A stretch of DNA of 64,000 nucleotides from Deltaproteobacteria bacterium. GTDB lineage: Bacteria > Desulfobacterota > Desulfuromonadia > Desulfuromonadales > BM103. How positions within the stretch are numbered: position 1 is the first letter of the stretch; each line of letters begins with the position of its first letter. Shown in pieces: positions 63,639 through 64,000 of this stretch. The position numbers and the translations under genes were made by a program. The DNA is taken from the NCBI GenBank assembly GCA_024636215.1, contig JAGXHL010000049.1, positions 1-64,000 on the forward strand, in the 5' to 3' direction. The notes beneath the pieces are model-generated. The model did not search any database and was not told the origin of the DNA. It saw only the letters and a program-made list of their open reading frames with translations.

Positions 63639-64000
63639 CTACCATTGCGGTTCGCCATCCAGTTTGCGCACCATGATGTAGGTGTCGCGGTTGGCACCGG
63701 TCGGGCCCCAGTAGTTCCAGGCGTAGGTGAACTGGCCGTAACCGCCGAGCATCAGGCTCGGCTTGAGGCGAATACGGTTCAAACTGTTGTGGCCGCCGGC
63801 GCGCTGGTTGCCGCGGCGTGCTGACTTGGGGACATCAATGGTCCGTTCGGTGGCGTGATAGAGGAACGAGATGCCGCGCGGCAGCCGGGAGCTGACGATG
63901 GCGCGGGTCACCACCACGCCGTGGTCGTTGTAGACCTCGACCCAGTCGTTGTCGAACACACCGATCTGTTCGGCGTCCCGATCGTTGATCCAGAAGGGGT
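63639..64000 (-). CDS. narG: Respiratory nitrate reductase alpha subunit (C-terminal part)
   Basis: The frame is open to the window edge and encodes the last 120 residues of NarG. It includes the molybdopterin-binding C-terminal domain: [19 protein letters not shown], then [18 protein letters not shown]. The 5' part lies beyond position 64000. It is the first gene of narGHJI-narK-narK. Confidence 0.95.
   Translation of the reverse strand, partial: PFWINDRDAEQIGVFDNDWVEVYNDHGVVVTRAIVSSRLPRGISFLYHATERTIDVPKSARRGNQRAGGHNSLNRIRLKPSLMLGGYGQFTYAWNYWGPTGANRDTYIMVRKLDGEPQW

Overview
The window looks like chromosome from an anaerobic, metal-respiring Desulfuromonadales/Geobacter-type bacterium (inference). 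The grounds are a Geobacter-style hyaSLBP [NiFe]-hydrogenase operon with a c-type cytochrome lipoprotein, a narGHJI-narK nitrate respiration cluster, an ATP-dependent PEP carboxykinase, a two-transmembrane chemoreceptor operon with cheC/cheD, many small ferredoxin, ferritin-like and cytochrome genes, and dense genes of moderate-to-high G+C with TTG/GTG starts. No rRNA, tRNA or CRISPR array was recognised.

Layout. Positions 1-14.8 kb are an accessory defence island with lower G+C in several genes. It holds a DGQHR-domain (DndB-like) protein paired with an unknown protein, a type I restriction-modification operon hsdMSR with a YgjP-like metallopeptidase, and a bacterial ubiquitin-like (Ubl) conjugation locus. 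The Ubl locus has two arms. The plus-strand arm is Ubl, E2-like protein and a JAB-E1 fusion. The divergent minus-strand arm is a XRE repressor, a papain-like cysteine peptidase and a 67-residue protein. The shared control region carries a -35/-10 promoter in each direction and matching TAACC-N3-GGTTA operators. This is the most interesting system in the window.

14.9-21.4 kb: hydrogenase operon (small subunit, large subunit, cytochrome b, maturation protease, cytochrome c) and pckA. 21.5-26.6 kb: a single-domain asparaginase-like protein and an AapJQMP-type amino-acid ABC transporter. 26.7-35.7 kb: TANGO2/NRDE protein, thiL and a chemosensory operon (cheR, mcp, cheW, cheY, cheA, cheC, cheD) ending in a LolA-like protein. 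35.8-44.7 kb: rimO, an apbE/NusG_II/Gx-transporter module, a lipoprotein, hslO (opposite strand), DUF445, malonyl-CoA decarboxylase and a DUF815 ATPase.

44.7-53.0 kb (minus strand): molybdoenzyme maturation genes (MOSC, moaA, tatA, polyferredoxin, torD) without their catalytic subunit, followed by a graveyard in which an arsA fragment abuts a dmsB-like fragment. Then comes an arsenic locus: ACR3 pump, partial and complete arsC, two thioredoxin-like proteins, an ArsP-type permease and arsR with clear operators. 53.1-57.5 kb holds small metal/redox proteins. 57.6-64 kb is narG(partial)HJI and two narK genes, all on the minus strand. Three copies of a REPIN-like paired palindrome sit in the arsenic and nitrate regions.
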